Shown here in pieces: positions 7,238-14,118 of a DNA stretch of 26,874 bases (within the stretch, counting starts at the first letter, position 1; every line of letters begins with the position of its first letter). The translations under genes were made by a program, and so were the position numbers. Where the stretch lies: the NCBI GenBank assembly GCA_964538225.1, contig CAZIDW010000013.1:1-26874 (forward strand). The letters run 5' to 3'. The notes under the pieces were generated by a model. The model worked only from the letters and a program-made list of their open reading frames with translations, made no database searches and was not told the DNA's origin. Origin of the DNA: JAFGCR01 sp964538225. Lineage in GTDB: Bacteria > Patescibacteriota > Gracilibacteria > UM-FILTER-43-11.

Positions 7238-7735
7238 ATGAAGGAATTATTCCAAAAATTATCCAACCTTTTCAGTTTCGGAAAAGAAGCGCGCCTGATA
7301 CATCAGGGTGAAGCACCTAAAGAAGCGCCTGCACAGGCTGAAGAAGCTGCCGAAAAAACAACTGAGACCCCAAAGACCCCTGAGGAAGGCGTTGAAAAAA
7401 CCACAGCCAAAGCCCCTGAAAAAGTAAAGGCCGGGGAAAAAGGATTAACGGAACTGGAGAAAAAAACAGAAGAAATGGGCCCTTTCGAACCTTTAGACCT
7501 ATCCGAAGAAGGCGGAAAAGAAATGGCGTTCACGGAAGAAGAAGTGGCTGAGATGATGGAAGAGGCGGAGGCGGAAGAAACAGAAGAAGAAGCCCTGACA
7601 GCCGCGGCTCATAAGGCAGGTGTTGAAAGGGAAGGAGGGGTGGCAGAAGAGCTGGGGCCATTTGAGCCGTTGGATCTTTCTGAAGAGGAGGAAAAAGAAG
7701 CAGTTGCCGCAAAACCCACTCGCGAGCCTCGTTAA
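7238..7735 (+). CDS. Leader-sharing acidic motif-repeat protein, paralogue C
   Basis: This 165-residue protein starts with the shared leader (MKELFQKLSNLFSFGKEARL). An ATG three codons earlier, at 7229, is also in frame, but alignment with paralogues A and B favours 7238. The body is very acidic and low in complexity. PKTPEEGV at 45-52 matches paralogue A. GPFEPLDLSEE occurs twice (81-91 and 140-150), echoing FEPL in paralogue A. It is the last gene of the operon and is followed by a strong terminator. The repeated short motifs in a disordered chain suggest docking sites for a partner protein, which is an inference. Confidence 0.85.
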   Translation: MKELFQKLSNLFSFGKEARLIHQGEAPKEAPAQAEEAAEKTTETPKTPEEGVEKTTAKAPEKVKAGEKGLTELEKKTEEMGPFEPLDLSEEGGKEMAFTEEEVAEMMEEAEAEETEEEALTAAAHKAGVEREGGVAEELGPFEPLDLSEEEEKEAVAAKPTREPR

Positions 7736-7760
7736 TAGCAAAAGGCTATCACGCCTGATT

Positions 7761-7804
7761 AAAGCCCCCCTCTTTCGCTAAAGCTATGGATGGGGGCTTT
7801 TTTT
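7761..7804. terminator. Bidirectional intrinsic terminator
   Basis: The arms aaagccccc and gggggcttt flank a loop containing tcgctaaagctatggat, followed by a seven-T run. It closes the 5128-7735 operon and overlaps the stop codon of the convergent gene at 7803. In the other direction the complementary arm also ends in a short T-run. Confidence 0.9.
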
Positions 7805-8966
7805 ATTCCTCTGCTTCATATTTCCAGAAATGCCCGTCGTAATAGCGGTACTGGTGGGGCAAAAGCGGCATCACACGGACGGTGAGGCGCAGGCGTTTGT
7901 TGAGGTATTCTTCAGATTTGGGAATAAGGATTTCGTTGTCGTCCGCCTCGTGGACTTCAAACAGATTGGGTTTCCCGTTCACATAAAGCCTCACGCGGTA
8001 TTTGTAGACGGTATCCTTATGGGGCCAGTGCAGGCGGAAGGCGTCTTCTGTTTCTTCCATCCCGATTTCAAACGTCTCCGGGTCGGGATTGTTTTCAAAT
8101 CCGCCCGTGCCGACCGGGGTGGCAACGAGTTCCGCCCATTCCCCTGCCTGCCGGGATTCGTTCAGGGCGCTGATGTAAAAATAATACGTGCGCCCGTTTT
8201 TAAGGGAATCAACGGTGTAGGAATGTTTACGGGTGCGCTTCAGGTTAGGCATTTCCCAATAGTTGTAATCCGCCGGATCCAGGCGGTACCGGCTGTAACT
8301 GATGAGGTACAGCAGGCGGTCCTCGCTCTCGGGTTCATCCCAGTAAAAATAGACCTGGTTGTTCTGGTTCTGAGAGTCCACTTTGAGTTTTGGCGGTGTT
8401 TCGTCTTTGTCGGTTTCAAAGGTCTCCAGCGACTGAACAAAATTAATCCGGCACTGGCCGCGGTCGCCCGGCAGGACCAGATAACCGCCTTCCAGTTCGT
8501 CGTCCGGCAGATACAGGTAAAGCCGTTCATCTATAAAATCTTTCAGATGGCGGCAGCGGGCGCCATCGTAATCGATGAAATATTTCTTGTTGTACCACAC
8601 CAGTTCTGCTTCGTGGTCGCGCACCATCAGATTTTCACTGCGGATGAGTTTGGTGACTTTCCCCTCCCCTGAATACGGGACCGCGTTATAGACCTCGCAG
8701 ATTTCATTGACCGCCACCTTAAGGTGTGTGATTTTATCATCGCTATTGATGATGAGTGTTACCGGGAATTCCGTACTCATAGACTGACAGACCCGGTTGT
8801 GCTGAAGAAGCCAGCGTTCCCCGTCCAGCCGTTCCACAATGAGGTCGTGGCGGACTTTATCGGCTTTGATGACCCTGGCTTTTTCGCTCCGGTCCGCGCG
8901 AACGGATGGGATAGCGACGGTGGACAGAATAAAAATAAGAATGAATAATCGGCTGATGGTTTTCAT
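7803..8966 (-). CDS. Secreted fibronectin type III-like protein
   Basis: The 387-residue protein has a clear signal peptide: positive MKTISR, a hydrophobic core LFILIFILSTVAIP, and a probable cut after SVRA (about residue 24). Residues about 25-180 form an unrecognised beta-rich domain with two Cys-containing segments. A fibronectin-III-like domain follows at about 195-287, shown by VYFYWDEP, the Tyr-rich strand LYLISYSRYRL, and NGRTYYFYISALNESRQAGEW. A second beta-sandwich-like region runs to the end (FRLHWPHKDTVYKYRVRLYVNG). It is likely exported to the envelope or outside and may bind surfaces or partners. No enzyme signature is visible. Confidence 0.8.
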   Translation of the reverse strand: MKTISRLFILIFILSTVAIPSVRADRSEKARVIKADKVRHDLIVERLDGERWLLQHNRVCQSMSTEFPVTLIINSDDKITHLKVAVNEICEVYNAVPYSGEGKVTKLIRSENLMVRDHEAELVWYNKKYFIDYDGARCRHLKDFIDERLYLYLPDDELEGGYLVLPGDRGQCRINFVQSLETFETDKDETPPKLKVDSQNQNNQVYFYWDEPESEDRLLYLISYSRYRLDPADYNYWEMPNLKRTRKHSYTVDSLKNGRTYYFYISALNESRQAGEWAELVATPVGTGGFENNPDPETFEIGMEETEDAFRLHWPHKDTVYKYRVRLYVNGKPNLFEVHEADDNEILIPKSEEYLNKRLRLTVRVMPLLPHQYRYYDGHFWKYEAEE

Positions 8967-8990
8967 AAAAAAATAGGTTATTTCTGACGC

Positions 8991-9019
8991 ATTTTATCAC
9001 GTTTTTCGGGGGGTTTTAA
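8991..9019 (-). promoter_or_regulatory. Promoter for the secreted FN3-like gene
   Basis: On the minus strand TTAAAA (9019-9014), a 17-bp spacer and TAAAAT (8996-8991) lie 25 bp before the ATG at 8966. The -35 is weak. It abuts the divergent promoter at 9020. Confidence 0.5.
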
Positions 9020-9047
9020 TTGATTACTCACGAAAAAGACGTATAAT
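9020..9047 (+). promoter_or_regulatory. Promoter for the EEP-ROK pair, probably leaderless
   Basis: TTGATT (9020-9025), a 16-bp spacer and TATAAT (9042-9047). The start codon is at 9053, about where transcription would begin, so the mRNA would have no leader. Confidence 0.7.
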
Positions 9048-9052
9048 CATAA

Positions 9053-9787
9053 ATGATGAAAATCCTGATCTATAATATCGGCTACAGCACGGGTTTAAAA
9101 GGCTCCCTGAAAGAGTATTTTCTTAAATTCTGGCGCTATCTTCGCGCCCCCAGGATGACTATTTATAAAATCGCCAAAACGCTGAAAAAAGAGCGGGCGG
9201 ACGTGATCTTCCTGCTGGAAACGGATAGCGGTTCTTTTCGTAGCCGGTTCAAAAACCAGACTCAGGCAATCGTCCGGAAACTCCGTTACACCTTCTGGAA
9301 GACTTCTTCCAAATATAACCCTGATTCCTGGTATAATAAACTGCCTTTTTTAAACAAGCATCACGATGCGGTTTTGAGTCGCCACCCCGGTGAAGTGGTC
9401 CAGCATTACTTAAAAAACGGCATGCATACGCTGGTGCAGGAATTCGTTGTAAACAATATCAGTATTTTTACAGTGCATCTGGGGCTATTGCGGAAGAAAA
9501 TGCGGAAAAATCAACTGAAAGAGCTGATCCATATCATCAAAAAATGCCCCCGTCCTCACTTGGTATGTGGGGATTTCAATATTTTCAGCGGCCTGGATGA
9601 AATCCATGATTTTTTAAAGAAAACCCGCCTGAAACTCATCCAGAAAAACCCGACTTTCCCCTCCTTTGCCCCCCGCTACCCCCTTGACCTTATCCTGGCC
9701 TGTGATTCCATTAAGGTAAAAACAGCGGGCGTGGTGGATTCACTTTTTTCAGACCATCTGCCGGTGTATGTGGAAATCGATAACTAA
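9053..9787 (+). CDS. Endonuclease/exonuclease/phosphatase (EEP) superfamily hydrolase
   Basis: The 244-residue protein carries the complete EEP metal-dependent phosphoesterase set: Asn8 in YNIG, Glu56 in LLETD, His142 in VHLGL, Asp174 and Asn176 in CGDFN, Asp212 in LDLIL, and Asp234-His235 in SDHLPV. Members cleave phosphodiesters in nucleic acids, phospholipids or other substrates, and the substrate cannot be read here. There is no signal peptide or membrane span, so it is probably cytoplasmic. The ATG at 9053 is followed by a second ATG, which could also be used. It is coupled to the ROK gene with one base between stop and start. Confidence 0.9.
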   Translation: MMKILIYNIGYSTGLKGSLKEYFLKFWRYLRAPRMTIYKIAKTLKKERADVIFLLETDSGSFRSRFKNQTQAIVRKLRYTFWKTSSKYNPDSWYNKLPFLNKHHDAVLSRHPGEVVQHYLKNGMHTLVQEFVVNNISIFTVHLGLLRKKMRKNQLKELIHIIKKCPRPHLVCGDFNIFSGLDEIHDFLKKTRLKLIQKNPTFPSFAPRYPLDLILACDSIKVKTAGVVDSLFSDHLPVYVEIDN

Positions 9788-9788
9788 A

Positions 9789-10592
9789 ATGCCCAAAAAA
9801 ACAAAATACATCGGCCTGGACATCGGAGGCAGTAAGATCTTACTGCAGGTTTTTGACAGCCAATTGACAATCATGATTTCCAAAAAAATCAAAACCGATG
9901 TCCGCCATGGGAAAAAAGGTTTGCTGAAACAGCTATACGACCTCATCGATGGCTTTTTTGACGACTCGGTCAAAGGCATCGGCGTGGTCACGGCCGGCAT
10001 CGTGGACCAAAAAAAAGGCGTACTGGTCGATTCGCCCCATCTGCCGACGGGCAGGAATCTGGAGTTCAGCTCTCTGCTTAAAAAACGCTATAAAACGCGG
10101 GTGTATCTGGACAATGACATCAATGGGTTTTTGGCGGAGGAAAGTCAGCGGGCACCCCTTAAAAACTGTAAAAACGTCCTGGCGGTGATGGCGGGAACGG
10201 GTCTGGGCGGCGCGGCCATCGTGGACGGGAAGATGATGTATGGAAAAGACGGGTTCGCGGGCGAATTCGGGCATATGATTATCAATCAATCGGATAAAAA
10301 ACTGAAAAATTTCGAGCAGAACATCAGCGGGTATTATCTTAAAAAATATCCGCGCCTGAAAAAAGAGCTGGTCGATAATTTCGGTATCGGGCTGGCCAAT
10401 TTAAACCTGATTTTCAATCCGGAAGTAATCGTGCTGGGGGGCTCAGTGTACCATCATCATCTGGCGTCTAAAAAACGCAGACTTCGGGCTATCATCCGCC
10501 GCTATTCGCTCGCCAAACAGGCGCCCAAACTCCTTGATGCCGGCCGCCGGACTTCGGTGGCGCGGGGAGCGGTAAGGCTTTTGCTACGCTAA
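9789..10592 (+). CDS. ROK-family sugar kinase (glucokinase-like) without the zinc motif
   Basis: ROK kinases phosphorylate glucose, N-acetylglucosamine or N-acetylmannosamine with ATP. This 267-residue protein has the ATP phosphate loop GLDIGGSK (9-16), the catalytic region LDNDIN (107-112, Asp110 the likely base), GTGLGGAAIVDG (136-147) and FAGEFGHM (157-163). A late Gly-rich segment NPEVIVLGGS completes the fold. The Cys-x-Cys-Gly-x(2)-Gly-Cys zinc motif that normally follows GHM is absent: the chain goes to NQSDKKLKNFEQNISG. The ATG at 9789 is preferred to an in-frame ATG at 9768, which lies inside the EEP gene. Its substrate may be glucose from the nearby glucoamylase, an inference from distance. 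Confidence 0.9.
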   Translation: MPKKTKYIGLDIGGSKILLQVFDSQLTIMISKKIKTDVRHGKKGLLKQLYDLIDGFFDDSVKGIGVVTAGIVDQKKGVLVDSPHLPTGRNLEFSSLLKKRYKTRVYLDNDINGFLAEESQRAPLKNCKNVLAVMAGTGLGGAAIVDGKMMYGKDGFAGEFGHMIINQSDKKLKNFEQNISGYYLKKYPRLKKELVDNFGIGLANLNLIFNPEVIVLGGSVYHHHLASKKRRLRAIIRRYSLAKQAPKLLDAGRRTSVARGAVRLLLR

Positions 10593-10638
10593 AAAAGCCA
10601 ATCATCCGTAGCTTTAGCGAAGGATGAGGCTTTTTTAG
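10589..10638. terminator. Bidirectional intrinsic terminator
   Basis: Perfect 11-bp arms ctaaaaaagcc and ggcttttttag surround a loop holding catcc-gtagctttagcga-aggatg. The left arm overlaps the ROK stop codon. It serves the convergent anti-sigma gene as well. The loop word is the complement of the one in the 7761 terminator. Confidence 0.9.
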
Positions 10639-10673
10639 AACTTTTAGGTTAGGGGAGGATTTTAATCGTCTTT

Positions 10674-12026
10674 TTACCGGTTTTCCTTATCCCTTCTTTT
10701 GCTGTTCAGGTCAAACGGCCCTCTGTCTTCTTCGTTTTCCAGTCCTTCCTCCTGAGACCGTTCCTGAACCGTCTCTACAGCGTCGCTTTCCGCTTCTGCT
10801 GCATCGTCGGATTCATCAGCTCTGTTGTTGCCTTTGATATTGGGTATATTTTTCTTACCTTTCATATCTTCACCTTCTTCATCGTCGGCCTCGTCTTCAT
10901 CTTCATCTTCATCGTCGGCCTCATCTTCATCTTCATCGGATTCGGACATGTCTTCGTCATTGTCCTCCGCTTCCTCATCATCAGCTGTCTCTACTTCTGC
11001 CGGTTCTTCTTCAGCCTCCTCATCTTCCAGCTCATCCACGCCGGCACCCGCCTTTTTCTTAAGCTTTTCAGCCTGGCGTTCCATGTTGCGGGTTTTGGCC
11101 TTCACTGCAGTGGTCAACCCAAACGCACGACCGACTTTTCCTTCTTCCAGCGCGGTCTGGACTCTTTCCATCCTGGCTTCGAGTTTGGCCAGTGTTTCTT
11201 CGTTGTGCTCACCAGCCCTCAGCTGCTCCATAGCCTGCCGGGCTTCTTCGAACCGTCTTTGGGCATCGGCTAATTTTTCACCACTGTCTTCAGAAACATC
11301 TTCTTCACCAGCTTCTTCATCCTCATCCTCGGTAGTATCAATATCAATGGCCACGTCCTTCTCGCCGTTTTCTTTTGCCTTCTCCACAAAATCCACGGCC
11401 TCATCTACCAGGGCTTCCTGTTGTGCGGCCTTTTCTAAGGCGGCAGCAACCGCGTCCATTGTTTCAGCCGACCTCACAGCCTCAATGGCATCTGCCAGTA
11501 CGTCTATTGCTTCTTCCTGGACTTCGTTGATCGCCCCGAGGGCATTCCCGAGTTTTTTCGGGTCGCTTAAGTCTTCCGCTGCCTCGATCGCGTTTTCGGT
11601 TTCTCCGACCGCTTCTTCGACCAATGCCTCGACCGCGTCTTCATCGACAGCGCTCTCATCATCTTCGGCGTATGCCGACGGGATCAGGGCGAGTTCAGCA
11701 GAATCACCCTGAAGCACGGTTTCAAGCTGAGCCAGGGCAGTTTTGGCTTTGTTCAGGTGATACGCGTAGGAGTGCTGGTTGAAATACATCATCCCGGTGA
11801 TCACGACCACGACCGCTATGGCGGAGGCGGCGTATTTTTTAAACGTATTCATAGTTATTTTTGTTAAAAAAGTAAAAAGAGAGGGCTTGTTTTTTAAAGC
11901 AACAAACTCGTCTTCCACCCGAATATTCCCAAGAGCCTTTAAAATCCGCCCATCCTGTTCGGGGCTGAGCGTAAAGGGTTTTACCTTTTTAAACAGGCCT
12001 TTGATGGATTTGATTTCGGGTTTCAT
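10674..12026 (-). CDS. Probable membrane anti-sigma factor with long acidic outer domain
   Basis: This 450-residue single-pass protein has a short basic cytoplasmic part (1-60), one membrane span at about 65-82 (AASAIAVVVVITGMMYF) and a long external part. The external part has Ala/Glu-rich helices (about 120-320, VEALVEEAVGETENAIEAAED) and an extreme Asp/Glu tract (about 335-395). It ends in a basic tail. It starts 55 bp after an ECF sigma gene, which is the usual place for the anti-sigma partner. The general plan resembles membrane anti-sigma factors of CPR and actinobacterial type, but I see no zinc HxxxCxxC motif. An internal ATG at 11852 would remove the cytoplasmic part and is less likely. 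Confidence 0.7.
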   Translation of the reverse strand: MKPEIKSIKGLFKKVKPFTLSPEQDGRILKALGNIRVEDEFVALKNKPSLFTFLTKITMNTFKKYAASAIAVVVVITGMMYFNQHSYAYHLNKAKTALAQLETVLQGDSAELALIPSAYAEDDESAVDEDAVEALVEEAVGETENAIEAAEDLSDPKKLGNALGAINEVQEEAIDVLADAIEAVRSAETMDAVAAALEKAAQQEALVDEAVDFVEKAKENGEKDVAIDIDTTEDEDEEAGEEDVSEDSGEKLADAQRRFEEARQAMEQLRAGEHNEETLAKLEARMERVQTALEEGKVGRAFGLTTAVKAKTRNMERQAEKLKKKAGAGVDELEDEEAEEEPAEVETADDEEAEDNDEDMSESDEDEDEADDEDEDEDEADDEEGEDMKGKKNIPNIKGNNRADESDDAAEAESDAVETVQERSQEEGLENEEDRGPFDLNSKRRDKENR

Positions 12027-12081
12027 TCGAGTTAAGTTACGTTTTTAAATACATTCCTACGAACGATTTGTTACAACAAAA

Positions 12082-12612
12082 TCATTCCGATGGATAGACT
12101 TTATGATACAGTTTCGCGAAATGGCTGAGCGCGCGGGAGAGACTGGTGCGGACGGCGCCCTGTTTTTTGCCCGTGATCCGGGCGATTTCACTGTAATCCA
12201 GTTCCTGAAGGTAGCGCAGGATGATGATTTCTTTTTCCCCTTCTTGCATAAGGGATAAAATGTGACGGATCTTCTGAGTCTCGATTTGCCGGCCGGCTTG
12301 CTGACCGGATTCAGCAGTGGCCGGATAAACGCCTTTTTCATCCAGCTTATCCAGCGACACAGGCTTTTTATTCCCCCGCCAGTGGTTGACCAGGTGGTTG
12401 TGGGCGAGGGTGAAAATCCATGTCCGGAATGCCCCCTTTTTCGGGTCAAACGTATGGAATTTTTCATAAGCCTTCAGCACAATGTCCATCAGCAGGTCTT
12501 CAGCCAGCTGGCGGTCATAATTCAGACGCACCATAAGGTAATTGAAAAGCCTGTCCTTGTTTTCATGATAAAAGCCGATGAACCGTTCATGGTCGAGTGG
12601 CATTTGTTTCAT
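12082..12612 (-). CDS. ECF-type RNA polymerase sigma factor
   Basis: The 176-residue protein has the two-domain ECF layout. Region 2 at about 11-80 includes DRQLAEDLLMDIVLKAYEKFHTF and GAFRTWIFTLAHNHLVNHWR. Region 4 at about 120-168 has the helix-turn-helix EKEIIILRYLQELDYSEIARITGKKQGAVRTSLSRAL. The reading frame is open to an upstream ATG at 12663. The -10 hexamer of a strong promoter lies at 12657-12652, which puts that ATG before the transcription start, so 12612 is chosen. It would redirect RNA polymerase to a regulon not visible here and is probably held by the membrane protein encoded next. Confidence 0.9.
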   Translation of the reverse strand: MKQMPLDHERFIGFYHENKDRLFNYLMVRLNYDRQLAEDLLMDIVLKAYEKFHTFDPKKGAFRTWIFTLAHNHLVNHWRGNKKPVSLDKLDEKGVYPATAESGQQAGRQIETQKIRHILSLMQEGEKEIIILRYLQELDYSEIARITGKKQGAVRTSLSRALSHFAKLYHKVYPSE

Positions 12613-12651
12613 GGTTGTTACAAAAAAAAGAAGATGTAAAACAGGTTGGTT

Positions 12652-12680
12652 ATTATAAAACAAAAGGATTTTTAAAGCAA
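12652..12680 (-). promoter_or_regulatory. Promoter of the sigma/anti-sigma operon
   Basis: On the minus strand TTGCTT (12680-12675), a 17-bp spacer and TATAAT (12657-12652) match the housekeeping consensus. The -35 is identical to that at 5079. This suggests basal transcription by the main sigma factor; I see no second ECF-type promoter nearby. Confidence 0.75.
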
Positions 12681-12769
12681 TGTTTTTAAAAAATCAGTAA
12701 CATTTTTTTAACTTTCAGACATGATTTTACGAATAGAATATTTTAATCATTTCCGTCAATGCCGTAATA

Positions 12770-12798
12770 TTGAGTTTTCCGCTTATTTATGCTATAAT
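12770..12798 (+). promoter_or_regulatory. Promoter of the glycosyltransferase-GH57-GH15 operon
   Basis: TTGAGT (12770-12775), a 17-bp spacer and TATAAT (12793-12798), preceded by TG as an extended -10. The ten bases atgctataat are the same as at 5098-5107. The leader would be about 29 nt, A-rich and without a Shine-Dalgarno site. Confidence 0.8.
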
Positions 12799-12833
12799 GT
12801 TTAGATTTTATAGACAAAAACAAATACCAAAAA

Positions 12834-14060
12834 ATGCACATTTTGATGTTCGGGTGGGAATTTCCGCCCGTCAACAGCGGAGGGCTGGGGGTCGCGTGTC
12901 ATGGGATCGTGGACGGACTGATCGCCAATGGACAGCGGGTATTTTTGGTACTGCCGAGAGTAACCGATGAGATGCAGTCCTTTGGTTCAGATGTCTTTCG
13001 GCTTTTGGATGCGCATGATTCGGATTGTCCGGTTGAGAATATCAAAATCCCATCCGGCCTGTATTCGCCCTACCTGAATCAGCAAAGTTACAATGACTTT
13101 CTGGAAAAACTGAAAAATAAGGATGTCAAAGCCCTGTATGGAAAAAATCTGTTTGAAGAGGTATATCGTTACGCCGCCCAGGCCTCCCAATATGCGGATA
13201 AAGTGTCCCACGACGTCATCCATACCCATGACTGGCTCACCGCGGAAGCGGGCATCCAGGCCAAAAACCGTTCCGACAAACCCCATGTGATGCATGTGCA
13301 TGCTACCGAGTTTGACCGTAGCGGGGAAAACCCAAACCAGCAGGTCTATGACATGGAACGCCGGGGGATGAGCCACGCGGACCGTGTCATCGCCGTGAGT
13401 GAACGAACCAAACAGATGCTCATCAAGCATTACGGGGTGTCGGAATTTAAGGTCGATGTGGTGCACAATGCCGTTAAACCGAATTTCAGCGCCTACCACA
13501 AGACCCATCACCTGAATCCGACGGATAGAGTGGTATTGTTTTTAGGACGGATGACGATGCAGAAAGGGCCGGATTACTTCCTGAAAATGGCCAAAAAAGT
13601 ACTGGATAAGCGGAAGAAGGTAAAATTCGTGATGGCGGGGGACGGGGATATGATGCAGCAGATCATCCACATGGCTCTTGACCTGGGTATTGAACGGAAT
13701 GTATTGTTTGCCGGTTTTTTAAGGGGGGACGAGGTGGCGCAGGCATATGGAGGGGCCGATCTTTACGTGATGCCGTCCGTTTCCGAACCGTTCGGAATCG
13801 CCCCGCTGGAAGCCATCCAGCATGGCGCGCCGGTGCTTATTTCCAAGCAATCCGGTATCTCAGAGGTGATTAAAAACGCCCTGCAGGCAGACTTCTGGGA
13901 CGTGGATGAGATGGCCAGTAAGGTGATTGCCGTCCTGGATTACCCCGAACTGCATTCCACCCTCAAAGAGCGGGGATCGGAAGAGGTGCACCGAATGAGC
14001 TGGCAGGAGCAGACCAAGCACATTATTTCTTCTTATCAAAAAACAACTAATCTAACTTAA
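12834..14060 (+). CDS. Glycogen-synthase-like glycosyltransferase (GT-B fold)
   Basis: The 408-residue enzyme transfers a sugar from a nucleotide donor and is likely to act on alpha-glucan. The N-terminal half opens with MHILMFGWEFPP and the SGGLG loop (15-19), comparable to the donor loop of starch and glycogen synthases, and has IHTHDWLTAEAG (129-140). The C-terminal half has LFLGRMTMQKGPD (236-247) and the retaining-GT motif E-x7-E as SEPFGIAPLE (Glu318 and Glu326). It is the first gene of a three-gene unit with GH57 and GH15 hydrolases, a grouping familiar from glycogen or maltodextrin metabolism. The donor cannot be decided from the sequence. Confidence 0.9.
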   Translation: MHILMFGWEFPPVNSGGLGVACHGIVDGLIANGQRVFLVLPRVTDEMQSFGSDVFRLLDAHDSDCPVENIKIPSGLYSPYLNQQSYNDFLEKLKNKDVKALYGKNLFEEVYRYAAQASQYADKVSHDVIHTHDWLTAEAGIQAKNRSDKPHVMHVHATEFDRSGENPNQQVYDMERRGMSHADRVIAVSERTKQMLIKHYGVSEFKVDVVHNAVKPNFSAYHKTHHLNPTDRVVLFLGRMTMQKGPDYFLKMAKKVLDKRKKVKFVMAGDGDMMQQIIHMALDLGIERNVLFAGFLRGDEVAQAYGGADLYVMPSVSEPFGIAPLEAIQHGAPVLISKQSGISEVIKNALQADFWDVDEMASKVIAVLDYPELHSTLKERGSEEVHRMSWQEQTKHIISSYQKTTNLT

Positions 14061-14108
14061 TCACTTTTCACTGGATCACTTTTGCTTGATCACTGGATCA
14101 CGTGAAAA
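14061..14108. repeat. Second copy of the cactggatcac element
   Basis: The first 23 bases (14061-14083) are identical to the complement of 2019-2041 in the lepA-ribE gap. A further tgatcactggatcac follows. The element fills the gap between the glycosyltransferase stop and the GH57 start. Confidence 0.85.
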
Positions 14109-14118
14109 AAATAAAAAA

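Noticed and set aside
7830..8672. 280-codon plus-strand frame opposite the FN3-like gene
   Set aside because: The minus-strand frame has a signal peptide, FN3 features and a promoter; the plus frame has none.
10825..11712. Long plus-strand reading frame rich in serine
   Set aside because: It is the antisense of the Asp/Glu/Ala codons in the anti-sigma gene and has no promoter or family match.
12613..12663. Upstream ATG of the sigma factor gene
   Set aside because: It lies before the -10 hexamer of a consensus promoter, so it would not be in the mRNA.
14086..14118. TTG start for the GH57 gene
   Set aside because: It is inside the cactggatcac repeat; the ATG at 14119 begins right before the conserved HQP region.
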